From: Candidatus Moraniibacteriota bacterium
GTDB taxonomy: Bacteria; Patescibacteriota; Minisyncoccia; Moranbacterales; UBA9337
Direction: 5' to 3'
Length of the DNA: 49,758 nt
Assembly (NCBI GenBank): GCA_023229615.1
Contig: JALNYX010000003.1
Span: 1-49,758, forward strand
Below, piece by piece: positions 1 through 9,333 of the stretch (within the stretch, counting starts at the first letter, position 1; each line of letters opens with the position of its first letter). A program made the position numbers and the translations under genes. The notes under the pieces were generated by a model. The model made no database searches. It worked only from the letters and a program-made list of their open reading frames with translations, and was not told the origin of the DNA.

Positions 1-1206
1 TTCACTCCAAGCACTGCGACGTTTTCACTGAAAACTGCATCAGAAACCACCACCATCCAATTTGGAACATCAACCGATAAACCAATCATCGGTGATTGGG
101 ATGGAAACGGAACTGATGAAATTGGTGTTTTTCGTCCGAGCACGGCTACATTCTACTTAAGGAATGCTGCCGGAACCGGATATACCACCGTTATATTCGG
201 GGCGTCTACTGATTTGCCAATTGGATGGAAATTAAGCACGCAAACCGGTACTATATATGAATTTGAGAATGTATCAAATAATCACACTATAAATGTTACA
301 TTTTCAAGTACGACTCTCACGACCTACTCCATTACCGCTTCAGCTGGAACTAGCGGAACAATTTCTTGTTCTCCATTAACCGTAGAATATGGAGAAAGTT
401 CAACTTGCACAGCAATTGCAAATACTGGATATAACTTAACAGATTTAACTGTTGATGGGACCGCGGTTAGCATATCCACAAATCCGTATACATTTTCAAA
501 TGTCACAACAAATCACACCATAACCGCAACATTCAGTGAAATTGTATTATCAGATACTCAATCAAACATCGGAACCTTCACTCCAAGTACTGCGACTTTT
601 TCACTGAAAACTGCATCAGAAACCACCACCATCCAATTTGGAACATCAACCGATAAACCAATCATCGGTGATTGGGATGGAAACGGAACAGATGAGATTG
701 GTGTTTTTCGTCCGAGCACGGCTACGTTCTACTTAAGGAATGCTGCCGGAACCGGATATACCACCGTTGTATTCGGGGCGTCTACTGATTTACCAATCAT
801 CGGTGATTGGGATGGAAATGGAACAGATGACATCGGTGTTTTTCGTCCGAGTACAGCAACGTTCCTTTTAAAGAATGGAACAGAAACCACCTCTATTCAA
901 TTTGGATCATCCACAGACAAGCCCATGATCGGCGATTGGGATGAGGATGGGATTGATGAAATTGGTGTTTTTCGTCCGAGTACTGCAACATTTTATCAAA
1001 GAAATGATTCGGGTGGATATGCCACAATTGTATTCGGAACATCTACTGATTTGTCGATAATCGGCGATTGGGATGAGGATGGGATTGATGAAATTGGTGT
1101 TTTTCGTCCGAGTACTGCAACATTTTATCAAAGAAATGATTCGGGTGGATATGCCACAACTCAGTTTGGATCAGTTGGCGATTTACCTATAATCGGAAAC
1201 TGGTAG
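1..1206 (+). CDS. Secreted FG-GAP/VCBS-like repeat protein, 3' part
   Basis: The frame is open from base 1, so the 5' end with any signal peptide lies outside the window. The protein alternates two modules. One is a ~36-aa unit with the pattern GVFRPSTATF, then QFG, then PIIGDWDGNGTDEI, whose D-x-D-x-[ND]-G residues look like the calcium-binding loop of FG-GAP/VCBS propeller repeats. The other, at about residues 70-180, is a beta-rich repeat ending in NHTI-x-ATF, like InlB/Flg_new-type bacterial repeat domains. At least five propeller half-units follow base 570. Bases 1-216 are almost identical to about 574-790, and two units near 930-1160 are nearly identical to each other. A surface or secreted adhesive role is inferred. 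The stop is TAG at 1204-1206, followed at once by a terminator. Internal near-identity makes both real domain shuffling and misassembly possible. Confidence 0.75.
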   Translation, partial: FTPSTATFSLKTASETTTIQFGTSTDKPIIGDWDGNGTDEIGVFRPSTATFYLRNAAGTGYTTVIFGASTDLPIGWKLSTQTGTIYEFENVSNNHTINVTFSSTTLTTYSITASAGTSGTISCSPLTVEYGESSTCTAIANTGYNLTDLTVDGTAVSISTNPYTFSNVTTNHTITATFSEIVLSDTQSNIGTFTPSTATFSLKTASETTTIQFGTSTDKPIIGDWDGNGTDEIGVFRPSTATFYLRNAAGTGYTTVVFGASTDLPIIGDWDGNGTDDIGVFRPSTATFLLKNGTETTSIQFGSSTDKPMIGDWDEDGIDEIGVFRPSTATFYQRNDSGGYATIVFGTSTDLSIIGDWDEDGIDEIGVFRPSTATFYQRNDSGGYATTQFGSVGDLPIIGNW

Positions 1207-1223
1207 CCCAACAAAAGAACCGG

Positions 1224-1256
1224 GGCATTTTCTCGCAATGAGAAAATGCCTTTTTT
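1224..1256 (+). terminator. Rho-independent terminator
   Basis: An 11-bp perfect stem (GGCATTTTCTC and GAGAAAATGCC) with a 5-nt loop is followed by six T. It lies 18 bp after the stop of the repeat protein and isolates it from the glycan operon. Confidence 0.92.
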
Positions 1257-1273
1257 ATTTCAAATATGAGATC

Positions 1274-1302
1274 TTTACTCTCCTGCTATATATTGCTATA
1301 AT
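1274..1302 (+). promoter_or_regulatory. Promoter of the first glycan operon
   Basis: TTTACT at 1274-1279 and TATAAT at 1297-1302 are separated by 17 bp. The -10 is extended (TGCTATAAT). It lies about 28 bp before the first glycosyltransferase start, just after a terminator, and is the only good promoter seen for the run of genes to 14.7 kb. Confidence 0.65.
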
Positions 1303-1330
1303 TACATAAAATTAAACACAATCTAATTCA

Positions 1331-2032
1331 ATGATTTTAGAACACCAAAATAAAAAAATATTCCTTCTTATTCCTGCATACAATGAAGAAAGAAAAATAG
1401 GTCAAGTAATAGATTCCCTTAAAAAATCAGGCTATCATGATATTTTAGTTATTGACGATGGAAGCAAAGATAAAACAGCGGAATATGCTAAAAATTCCGG
1501 AGCGGAAATTTTACGTCATATAATTAATCGTGGCCAAGGGGCTTCACTCAGGACAGGAATTGAATATTTGCGAGAAGAATACAATCCCGATATCATCGTC
1601 ACCTTTGATGCAGATGGGCAACATCGAGTAGAAGATATTGCATTATTATTAAAACCGGTTATTGATAATGAATTTGATATCGCACTGGGATCAAGATTTT
1701 TGTGCAAAAAATGCCACATGACTCCGATGCGTAAACTTATCTTAAAGGCTGGAATAATTTTTACCAGACTCATTTCAAGAATAAACCTAACTGATACCCA
1801 TAATGGATTTCGAGCTCTTGGAAGAAAAGCGATTGATTCTATAAAAATTTCCCACCGAGGAATGGAGCATGCTTCTGATATTATTGATGAAATATCCGTA
1901 AAAAAACTTAAATACAAGGAAGTTCCAACGGAAATAATTTATTCCAAATATTCTATTCAAAAGGGAACTAATAAAAATATTGACTTCATTAAAATGGGAA
2001 TTAAAATAATTTTAAATAAAATTTTATCATGA
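1331..2032 (+). CDS. Family 2 glycosyltransferase, DPM1-like
   Basis: A 233-aa GT-A fold enzyme of the dolichol-phosphate-mannose-synthase-like GT2 group. It probably moves a sugar from a nucleotide-sugar to polyprenyl phosphate on the cytoplasmic face. Visible motifs are the N-terminal LLIPAYNEE, DDGS at residues 42-45 (nucleotide binding) and DADGQ at 93-97 (metal-binding DxD type). It lacks C-terminal membrane helices, but the next gene, overlapping by 4 bp, is a small DUF2304 membrane protein, a pairing common for this GT2 type. It is the first gene of the operon. The sugar cannot be told from sequence. Confidence 0.88.
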   Translation: MILEHQNKKIFLLIPAYNEERKIGQVIDSLKKSGYHDILVIDDGSKDKTAEYAKNSGAEILRHIINRGQGASLRTGIEYLREEYNPDIIVTFDADGQHRVEDIALLLKPVIDNEFDIALGSRFLCKKCHMTPMRKLILKAGIIFTRLISRINLTDTHNGFRALGRKAIDSIKISHRGMEHASDIIDEISVKKLKYKEVPTEIIYSKYSIQKGTNKNIDFIKMGIKIILNKILS

Positions 2033-2370
2033 ACATATTAACACTTATTATCGCTATTTTTGTTATATTTGCCATTTCAAGGGTATTTTTAAGGTATAAG
2101 GGAAAAGAAATTTCCTTACGAGAAATGATTTTTTGGAATTTTATATGGATGATTGTACTAATTGTTGTTTTATTTCCCAATCTAACGACAAATATTGCAA
2201 AAATAATCGGAATAGGAAGAGGGGTTGATACGGCGTTTTTTATTTCAATACTTTTATTATTTTATTTAATTTTTAGATTATATGTAAAAATCGATAAAAT
2301 AGACAAAGATATTACGGAGTTAACGATACAGACATCAAAAATAATTCACAAACAAGAAAGAAAAAGATAA
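2029..2370 (+). CDS. DUF2304 small membrane protein
   Basis: A 113-aa protein with three predicted transmembrane segments (about residues 3-21, 34-52 and 67-85) and a charged C-terminal tail rich in K, D and E. The length and the pattern (a basic loop after the first helix, a coiled tail KIDKIDKDI) fit DUF2304. That family is typically encoded next to DPM1-like GT2 enzymes, as here, where the start overlaps the previous stop (ATGA type). It is probably a membrane partner or anchor of the upstream enzyme; this is inferred from neighbourhood only. Confidence 0.72.
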   Translation: MNILTLIIAIFVIFAISRVFLRYKGKEISLREMIFWNFIWMIVLIVVLFPNLTTNIAKIIGIGRGVDTAFFISILLLFYLIFRLYVKIDKIDKDITELTIQTSKIIHKQERKR

Positions 2371-2385
2371 AACCAGAAAAAGAAT

Positions 2386-3507
2386 ATGAAAATTTGCCTA
2401 GTAACAGAACACTTTCCTCCCCACATTGGAGGAGTAGAGATTGCATTCCACGAATATGCCAAAATACTTTCACAAAAAGGACACACTGTTCGAGTAATTA
2501 CAAGCAACTCTGGAGGAATAACAGGAAAAATAAATTCTACAAATAATCTTGAAATTTACCATCTAAAATGCAAGTCTTTTTTTGGTCATCCTATTATTTC
2601 AAAAAAAGAATTAAAAAAACATATCGAATGGGCGGACATAGTCCATACCACAACATTCACAGCCGCCTTGCCCGCAGTTAATCTTTCTTGTGCATACAAA
2701 AAACCTTGCGTCATTATGGTGCATGAAGTTTTGAAGGAAAAATGGTTTCAAATTGAAAAAAATCCAGTAAAGGCTCTTGCATTTTTAATTTTCGAAAAAT
2801 TTGTACTTAGCAAAAAATACACTGCGTGGCACACAATTTCTCAAGCTACAAGAAACGACCTGGAAAAATACAAGATACCAAAAGAAAAAATAAAATTAAT
2901 TTATCATGGAATAGATTACAACATCTGGAACAATCACATAAAAGAAAAAAGCCTGAATGAATTATTTAATATAGACAAGGATGATTTAATATTTTTTTAC
3001 AGTGGTCGTCCTGGAAAAACAAAGGGAACATTTCTGCTTCTTGAGGCAATTAACAAGATAAGAAATGACATCCCAAAAAATTTCAAATTTGGATTCATGC
3101 TCAGCAAAGACCCAGAGGAAGAAAGAATTTCATTTGAAAAAATAGTAAGAACACACAAACTTAATAATCTTATTAAAATAAGCGATTCTCTTCCCTATCA
3201 AGAAATACCAGCATATAGAAAAAATTCATTTGCATTCATTGTTCCATCCTTAACAGAAGGATTTGGTTTTTCCGCCGCTGAAGCTTCGGCACTCAATATC
3301 CCTATCATATCAAGCGACACTGGATCACTTCCTGAAGTAACTAGTGGGAAATTATTAATATTCAAAAGCGGAGATTCAAATGATTTATCAAGAAAAATAT
3401 TGATGGCTACTCAAAATAAATTCAACATTATTCCGGAAAAAAAGTTTTATTGGAACGACTCAATAATTAAAATTGAAAAGTTATACAATGAACTATTAAA
3501 AAAATGA
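2386..3507 (+). CDS. GT4-family glycosyltransferase
   Basis: A 373-aa GT-B fold retaining glycosyltransferase. The N-terminal domain opens with KICLVTEHFPPHIGGVE, the glycine-rich acceptor-side loop of GT4 enzymes. The C-terminal domain has FFYSGRPGKTKGTFLL and the donor-binding E-x7-E region TEGFGFSAAEASALNIP. It is the third gene of the operon, 15 bp after DUF2304 and overlapping the next gene by 4 bp. It is expected to add one sugar to a lipid-linked glycan at the inner face of the membrane. Donor and acceptor are unknown. Confidence 0.88.
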   Translation: MKICLVTEHFPPHIGGVEIAFHEYAKILSQKGHTVRVITSNSGGITGKINSTNNLEIYHLKCKSFFGHPIISKKELKKHIEWADIVHTTTFTAALPAVNLSCAYKKPCVIMVHEVLKEKWFQIEKNPVKALAFLIFEKFVLSKKYTAWHTISQATRNDLEKYKIPKEKIKLIYHGIDYNIWNNHIKEKSLNELFNIDKDDLIFFYSGRPGKTKGTFLLLEAINKIRNDIPKNFKFGFMLSKDPEEERISFEKIVRTHKLNNLIKISDSLPYQEIPAYRKNSFAFIVPSLTEGFGFSAAEASALNIPIISSDTGSLPEVTSGKLLIFKSGDSNDLSRKILMATQNKFNIIPEKKFYWNDSIIKIEKLYNELLKK

Positions 3508-4436
3508 ATAAAGTAATAATTTGCATACCAACCTATAATCGAACTGAGCAGATAAATAGCCTTTTTAAGGATCTATCAAAACAAGAAGATCAAAAATTTT
3601 CAGTTGTCATCTTGAATGACGGCGCGAATGCAGACACCAAAAAAATTCTACAAAATAAAAATCCTGCCTTCAAATTCTACCTTTTCGAGTCGTCAAGACC
3701 AAGTGGACTCCCTTGCGCAAGGAACAAAATACTTGATTTTATTAAAAGAAATAAAATCGACAACAATGGAACATTTGTAGCTTTTCTTGATGATGACCTG
3801 ATTATTGATAAAAATTTTATTTCACAAATAAAAAAATATTCCGAAAAATTTGATGGGTTTTGTTTTAGAATTATTCAAAGGGGATCTGCTACTACTTTCG
3901 ATTTTACTAAAAATGAAGCATTGAAAAAAATATTCTCTCCTTTAATCGGAACCATTTCTCCGTTTTTTGGATTTTTCTTCGGGGGCTACTACATAAAAAC
4001 GAATAAGATAGTAAAAATAGACCATTTGAACGGAGGATGTTTAATTTATAATTTTTCAAAAAATAAAAACGAACGGTTTGATTTAAGTTTAAACGAGGGA
4101 AACTTTGTCGCTGAAGACACTTGTTTTTCATATGGACTCAAACTTAAAGGAAATGACCTCAGATTTATTGGAAACTACAGCTATATACATAATCCGCCCG
4201 ATACCGGAGGTTGCAGGATAGAAGATAAAAAAGAAAGCTTTTATTGGTATTGGAAACACAAGTTATATATTTTCAAAAAATATCATGGCTTCCCTATTCT
4301 ACTACTAGCTCTATTTTTTTCTTTCCTGGAAAGCATTATACTGTCTATAATATTTAAAACAAATCTCATTGAAAAATACATTAAAGCTACAAAAACATAT
4401 GCCAAAAATTTCAGTCATAATGGCTGCTTGGAATGA
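3504..4436 (+). CDS. GT2-family glycosyltransferase
   Basis: A 310-aa GT-A enzyme with IPTYNR near the N-terminus, NDG at about residues 38-40 and a DDD metal motif at 96-98. The late segment VAEDTCFSYGLKLKG resembles the ED motif near the catalytic base of GT2 enzymes. A hydrophobic stretch near residues 260-282 may anchor it to the membrane. It overlaps the upstream gene by 4 bp and runs 38 bp into the next one. It is part of the same polysaccharide assembly line; specificity is unknown. Confidence 0.83.
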   Translation: MNKVIICIPTYNRTEQINSLFKDLSKQEDQKFSVVILNDGANADTKKILQNKNPAFKFYLFESSRPSGLPCARNKILDFIKRNKIDNNGTFVAFLDDDLIIDKNFISQIKKYSEKFDGFCFRIIQRGSATTFDFTKNEALKKIFSPLIGTISPFFGFFFGGYYIKTNKIVKIDHLNGGCLIYNFSKNKNERFDLSLNEGNFVAEDTCFSYGLKLKGNDLRFIGNYSYIHNPPDTGGCRIEDKKESFYWYWKHKLYIFKKYHGFPILLLALFFSFLESIILSIIFKTNLIEKYIKATKTYAKNFSHNGCLE

Positions 4437-5193
4437 ACAAAAAATCTTTCTGAAAAAATCCATCGAAAGCATTTTAAATCAAACATTTACTGATCTTGAG
4501 TTTATTATAATAGACAATAACAGCCCAGAGGAAAACTCTGCCCTATTGGATAGTTACGCAAAAAAAGATAATCGCATTATTATCATAAGAAACAAAACCA
4601 ATATAGGACTGACAAAATCACTAAATATAGCAATAAAAAAATCCCAGGGAGAATTTATCGCAAGAATGGATGGTGATGACATATCGCTTCCAGATAGACT
4701 CTCCGAACAACTATCATTTCTCAAAAAAAATCCAACCATTGATATCATTGGAGCTAATTGCAATTTTATAAACAAAAACGATGAAATAATTAAGAAAAAA
4801 ACGATCAAGCGACCATCTAATATAAAAACTAAACTATTTAAGGGAAATTTTTTTACCCACAGCACATTTTTTGGCAAAAGAAAAGCTTTCGAGGAATTGT
4901 ATAATGAAAACTTCAAAAGAGCCCAGGATTATGAATTCCTCCTTAGGTTGGCCGGAAAAGGGTACGAGATAGATTATCTAGAAGACATTTTGTTAAATTA
5001 CCGCATAAATAAAGATGGAGTATCATTTGTTAATTCAAAAGAACAGGAGCTATTCTCCCTAAAAGCAAGAATTATTGCTATACTTAATTATAATTATAAT
5101 CCACTCTTATTTCCTTATATACTAAAAGGAGCATTAAGCTTTTTACTTCCATGTAAATTAAAACATCTTATTAATTTTAAGGCACTGCTATGA
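4399..5193 (+). CDS. GT2-family glycosyltransferase
   Basis: About 264 aa from the ATG at 4399, which is preferred because the product then begins MPKISVIMAAWNE, the normal start of a GT2 domain. An upstream ATG at 4369 would add ten residues of no family similarity. Motifs are IDNNSPEENS, ARMDGDDISLPDRL (DxDD metal site) and a late RAQDYEFLLRL resembling the catalytic-base region of GT2 enzymes such as WfaP/WcaA-type transferases. It overlaps both neighbours. It probably transfers a sugar to a growing lipid-linked oligosaccharide. Confidence 0.84.
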   Translation: MPKISVIMAAWNEQKIFLKKSIESILNQTFTDLEFIIIDNNSPEENSALLDSYAKKDNRIIIIRNKTNIGLTKSLNIAIKKSQGEFIARMDGDDISLPDRLSEQLSFLKKNPTIDIIGANCNFINKNDEIIKKKTIKRPSNIKTKLFKGNFFTHSTFFGKRKAFEELYNENFKRAQDYEFLLRLAGKGYEIDYLEDILLNYRINKDGVSFVNSKEQELFSLKARIIAILNYNYNPLLFPYILKGALSFLLPCKLKHLINFKALL

Positions 5194-6296
5194 AAAATAA
5201 ATTAATTCTATTTTTTACACTCGGGACATCCTTGGACGATTGGAATAAAAATGGAAGCATCGATCGCGAAATAAATATATATAAAAAACTCCTAATATAT
5301 TTTGATGAAATATATTTTTTGACATACGGAAAAAATGACCGCAAATATTCTTACATGCTTCCAGAAAATATAAAAATACTGCCTAAAAAAATAAGTGTCA
5401 ATAATTTTCTATATTCGCTACTTATTCCATATTTATATAAAAAAGAAATAAAAGAATCAAACTGGCTGAAAACCAATCAAATGATCGGGGGTTGGAGTGC
5501 CATAATCTCAAAATATGTTTTCAATAAAAAAATAAACATGAGAACTGGATACACCCAAAGTCTTTTCCTTTTAGATTCAAGCATATTTAAAAAAATTTTA
5601 ATATACTTAATAGAACTATTGTCATATAGATTTGCAAATTTTTCAACCGTTACCAGCGAACATCAAAGAAGATATATCTCCAATAGATACAATGCTAAAA
5701 ATATGCATATTATTCCAAATGGAATAGATATTAATCTATTTAAGCCACTTAAAAATACAACCATTCAAAACAAAACAAAGCTTCTTTTTATCGGGAGATT
5801 GCATCCAGAAAAAAACATCATTAATTTAGTAAATGCAATACAAAATATTCCAAATATATCATTGGAAATAATTGGAAACAGCGGTATATTAAAAAACAAC
5901 ATATTGAAATTACGTAAAAAATATAAATTAAGTATCTCCCTAAGCGCCAACATTCCTAATTCTTCCCTTCCGAAAATATATTCAGAAGCTGATATATATA
6001 TTCAACCTTCCTTATATGAAGGCAATCCAAAAACAATCCTAGAGGCAATGAGCTGTGGATTGCCCGTAATTGCTTCAAATATTGATGGGACAAAAAATAT
6101 AATAAAACATAAGGAAAATGGCTTTTTATGTGAAACATGTTCAAATTCAATAAAAAATGCCATACTAACACTGAAAAATAATAATAAACTTAGAGATATT
6201 ATTGGATCAAAAGCAAGGAAATACATCAAAAAAAATTACGCGCTGGATAAATGCATCGAAAAAGAAATAAAATTATATGAAAGATATTCCCAATGA
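5190..6296 (+). CDS. GT4-family glycosyltransferase
   Basis: A 368-aa GT-B enzyme. The C-terminal half carries LLFIGRLHPEKNI and the donor motif YEGNPKTILEAMSCGLPVIA followed by SNIDGTKNII, diagnostic of GT4. The N-terminal domain is more divergent and begins directly with a hydrophobic strand. Its start overlaps the upstream stop by 4 bp, and its end overlaps the next gene by 20 bp. Codon use is extremely AT-rich. It is assigned to the glycan operon; the donor sugar is unknown. Confidence 0.86.
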   Translation: MKNKLILFFTLGTSLDDWNKNGSIDREINIYKKLLIYFDEIYFLTYGKNDRKYSYMLPENIKILPKKISVNNFLYSLLIPYLYKKEIKESNWLKTNQMIGGWSAIISKYVFNKKINMRTGYTQSLFLLDSSIFKKILIYLIELLSYRFANFSTVTSEHQRRYISNRYNAKNMHIIPNGIDINLFKPLKNTTIQNKTKLLFIGRLHPEKNIINLVNAIQNIPNISLEIIGNSGILKNNILKLRKKYKLSISLSANIPNSSLPKIYSEADIYIQPSLYEGNPKTILEAMSCGLPVIASNIDGTKNIIKHKENGFLCETCSNSIKNAILTLKNNNKLRDIIGSKARKYIKKNYALDKCIEKEIKLYERYSQ

Positions 6297-7914
6297 TAAA
6301 GTAAGAAATTTCATATTCGAAAACAGATGGATAATATTAGCTTCCATTTTTTTTATTATCTGGAAATTTTTTTTAATTGGCGTCCTATGGAATGACCGAA
6401 ACATTCCTCCCGAACCAGATGATGCATATATTTACATTGGAAATATAAATTCAGTAGCGCAGTGCGACAAAATATTATGCAACTATCCATACATATCATT
6501 AAAAAACTATACCGGGTACACATATTTATCCTATCGGGTTTTTTTTGGATTAATTTCTAAAATATCGAGGATTGATCCGACTACAATTTTTTATTTAAGT
6601 TTTTATTTTGGAATATTAATATTATTGCCTGTTCTTATTTACTTTCTTAAATCATTAACTCGCAATAAAAATATAATTGCTCTTTCGATTTTTTTCCTCT
6701 CCTTGTATAACGGCAGTGGCGCATATCATGGTTTTTTTTGGGTTGTTCCGAGTTTTTTTTCAGTACTTCTGTTCATGCTTATATTTTCTACATTAATGCA
6801 AAATATTAAACATTGGAAATTGATATTTCTAATACTACTACCTATTTTTATATACATGCATCCTTCGAGCATATTTTCATTAACAGCATTTATCATATTC
6901 TTCATTATCTATAGCTATCTCGAAAAAAAAATGGATAAAACTATCCTCAAAAAAATTATCTTTCTATTATTAATCGCATCTATATCTTATTCATTGCCAG
7001 CACTTTTTATAGATAAAAATCCACTGGGAGTGAAAAATACAATAGAATCAATTGTACAAAAAAAACAATCCATAAAATCCATTACGAGCGTTGTTCCAGT
7101 TTCAACAACAACAAAAGAAGAAGAAAAGAAAATAACAACTATACCAAAATTAAAAAATGATGAAATTTTTCCTGGATTAAAATCTATAACAAAGAATTAT
7201 TTAAGATGGATATTCCCTCATTATATACTCATAGCTCCATTCATATTAACTATTTTTATGCTTATTTTCTATAAAGAAATAAAATTAATTTCCCTATATT
7301 TATCACTCTTTTTATTTGTATTATTTTCATCGCTAAACATTTACGGGTCCAGATCCCTTGCTTTTATTTGGCCCATAACATTCATACTATACTCTTTCGG
7401 TTTTTGGCACTCTATTGAATTCATAAATAAACACATAAAAAACAAGGTTATCTCAAGATTAATAAAAATAATTGCATACGCATCTGTGTCATTTTTTATA
7501 ATAATAAATATTTTGTATTCTTTTTTATGGAATCAGTATACCAATAATAGAAATGACATACATATAGATAAAAACTTTTCAAGATATCTTTTGGATAATG
7601 GAGAAAAAAATGATCAGTTTATATATCTTGAAAAAGTTCTCTTCTCATATTCACTTTCAACTCCGCTAATTAATAGAATCCACACGGAGATACCCGATTC
7701 CGCTAAATATCTAGTAGCATTAGACACTCAAAGCAATGCATCCGGACAAGTAGCTAACATCGACAAATTCTATGGTATAATTTCAAAAGTACTAAAACGT
7801 GAAAGAAAAAACATTCAACTGCCGCAAAAAAAGGAAATCCCTGCTAATTTTAAATTGGATAAAGAATTTGAATCAATAAAAATATACATAAACACACTAA
7901 AATATACTCAATGA
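6277..7914 (+). CDS. Polytopic membrane protein, possible GT-C glycosyltransferase
   Basis: A 545-aa protein with about ten hydrophobic segments. Between the first two helices an outward loop contains PPEPDDAYIYIGNI, whose paired acidic residues resemble the catalytic loop of GT-C enzymes that use polyprenyl-phosphate sugars. A hydrophilic Lys/Glu/Thr-rich insert at about residues 265-300 interrupts the helices, and a soluble C-terminal tail follows the last one. The DPM1-like enzyme at the head of the operon could supply its lipid-linked sugar. A polysaccharide polymerase is the alternative. No family is recognised with certainty. Confidence 0.6.
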   Translation: MKDIPNDKVRNFIFENRWIILASIFFIIWKFFLIGVLWNDRNIPPEPDDAYIYIGNINSVAQCDKILCNYPYISLKNYTGYTYLSYRVFFGLISKISRIDPTTIFYLSFYFGILILLPVLIYFLKSLTRNKNIIALSIFFLSLYNGSGAYHGFFWVVPSFFSVLLFMLIFSTLMQNIKHWKLIFLILLPIFIYMHPSSIFSLTAFIIFFIIYSYLEKKMDKTILKKIIFLLLIASISYSLPALFIDKNPLGVKNTIESIVQKKQSIKSITSVVPVSTTTKEEEKKITTIPKLKNDEIFPGLKSITKNYLRWIFPHYILIAPFILTIFMLIFYKEIKLISLYLSLFLFVLFSSLNIYGSRSLAFIWPITFILYSFGFWHSIEFINKHIKNKVISRLIKIIAYASVSFFIIINILYSFLWNQYTNNRNDIHIDKNFSRYLLDNGEKNDQFIYLEKVLFSYSLSTPLINRIHTEIPDSAKYLVALDTQSNASGQVANIDKFYGIISKVLKRERKNIQLPQKKEIPANFKLDKEFESIKIYINTLKYTQ

Positions 7915-8714
7915 AATATTTTGATAAAATAAACAATCAACTCATTTTTATAAAGAAAAAATCTACCCCGATGTTTTGGGACAAACACTGGGAAAATTTC
8001 GATATTTCCAATGAAATAAAAAAAGGGTCCAGAGATCAATTTATATCAAGAATAACAAAACGATACATTACGCCATCAACTACTAAAAAAATATTAGAAG
8101 GAGGGTGCGGAATGGGGCAATTCGTTTATTCATTGGAAATTAATGGGTACAATGCCTATGGAATAGATTATGCGAAAAAGACCATCAAAAAAATAAATGA
8201 ATCGATGCCAAGTCTAAAAATATCATTTGGGAATGTACAAAATACCCAATTTCCTGATAATTTTTTCCATGGATACTGGTCACTAGGAGTAATCGAACAT
8301 TTTTTTGAAGGATATGACAATATAATCAGTGAGATGAGTAGGATAATAAAACCCAAGGGCTATCTCTTTATCACATTTCCATACATGTCGCCTATACGAA
8401 AAATAAAATCCAGATTTGGATTATATACCATCTTTTCAAGAAAAAAATTTCAAAAAAATGATTTCTATCAATTTGCTCTTGACTATAAAAAAGTACAACG
8501 AGATATAGAAAAAAAAGGATTTAGTCTAGTCAAAAAAATGCCTTTTGATGGTATAAAGGGCTTAAAGGATGAAATAACTATCATAAAACCATTATTGCAA
8601 AAAATATATGACAGTCAGAATATTTTCATACGTATCTTAAAAATAACCATTTCAGCATTATTCTCCCCCCTAACTAGCCACTCCATTCTATTAGTATTTA
8701 AAAAAAATGATTAA
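7911..8714 (+). CDS. Class I SAM-dependent methyltransferase
   Basis: A 267-aa protein with a Rossmann-type methyltransferase core. Motif I is ILEGGCGMGQF (about residues 62-72), followed by an acidic strand end at YGIDYAKKT, and motif IV/post-IV is WSLGVIEHFFEG. An internal Met at residue 21 (MFWDKHWENF) could be the true start, because WDKHW-type openings are common in this group. The gene overlaps its neighbours by 4 and 8 bp. In this setting it probably methylates a sugar or caps a glycan chain; the target is inferred from context. Confidence 0.82.
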   Translation: MKYFDKINNQLIFIKKKSTPMFWDKHWENFDISNEIKKGSRDQFISRITKRYITPSTTKKILEGGCGMGQFVYSLEINGYNAYGIDYAKKTIKKINESMPSLKISFGNVQNTQFPDNFFHGYWSLGVIEHFFEGYDNIISEMSRIIKPKGYLFITFPYMSPIRKIKSRFGLYTIFSRKKFQKNDFYQFALDYKKVQRDIEKKGFSLVKKMPFDGIKGLKDEITIIKPLLQKIYDSQNIFIRILKITISALFSPLTSHSILLVFKKND

Positions 8715-9333
8715 ATTATTAATTCAATTCTTTGTCCATATAAACAATTTCTCTTATAAAGTGATTAGTGTTTTGGTTGTAAAAGAAGGGAAAGGAATTC
8801 ACCCAAAACACACAATAATAAAGTATCACGACTTTTTTATAGAAAATACATCAAACAATGATAAGGTACTCGATATTGGTTGCGGGAATGGATCCGTTGC
8901 TTTCGATTTATCAAAAAAAGCAATGTCTGTTATAGCCATCGACATCGTAAGAAACAACATCAATACGGCCAAAAAAAAGTTTACTAACAATAATCTTAAA
9001 TATATACTAGGAGATGCAACGACTTATAATTTTAATAGAAAATTTGATATCGTTATTCTTTCAAATGTTTTAGAACACATTGAAAAAAGAATTGAATTTC
9101 TTTCAAAAATAAGCATTCTGGCTCCGAAAATTCTTATTCGCGTTCCCCTACTTACCCGCGAGTGGCTCTCCGTGTACAAAAAAGAAATCGGGATGGAATA
9201 TAGACTTGATAGCACTCATTTCATTGAATACACAGAAGAAAATTTCGCCAGTGAAATAAGCGCATCTGGGATGAGAATAGTCAGCTACTATGTAAAATTT
9301 GGAGAATTATATGCTATTGTAGAAAAAAAATGA
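8707..9333 (+). CDS. Class I SAM-dependent methyltransferase
   Basis: A 208-aa methyltransferase with motif I VLDIGCGNGSVAFDL (around residues 55-69), an acidic residue closing strand 2 in VIAIDIVRNN, and motif IV DIVILSNVLEHIEK. It resembles the Methyltransf_11/23 group often found in O-antigen clusters. It overlaps the preceding methyltransferase by 8 bp and the following glycosyltransferase by 4 bp, suggesting coupled translation. The substrate is unknown, but a glycan is likely. Confidence 0.83.
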   Translation: MIKLLIQFFVHINNFSYKVISVLVVKEGKGIHPKHTIIKYHDFFIENTSNNDKVLDIGCGNGSVAFDLSKKAMSVIAIDIVRNNINTAKKKFTNNNLKYILGDATTYNFNRKFDIVILSNVLEHIEKRIEFLSKISILAPKILIRVPLLTREWLSVYKKEIGMEYRLDSTHFIEYTEENFASEISASGMRIVSYYVKFGELYAIVEKK

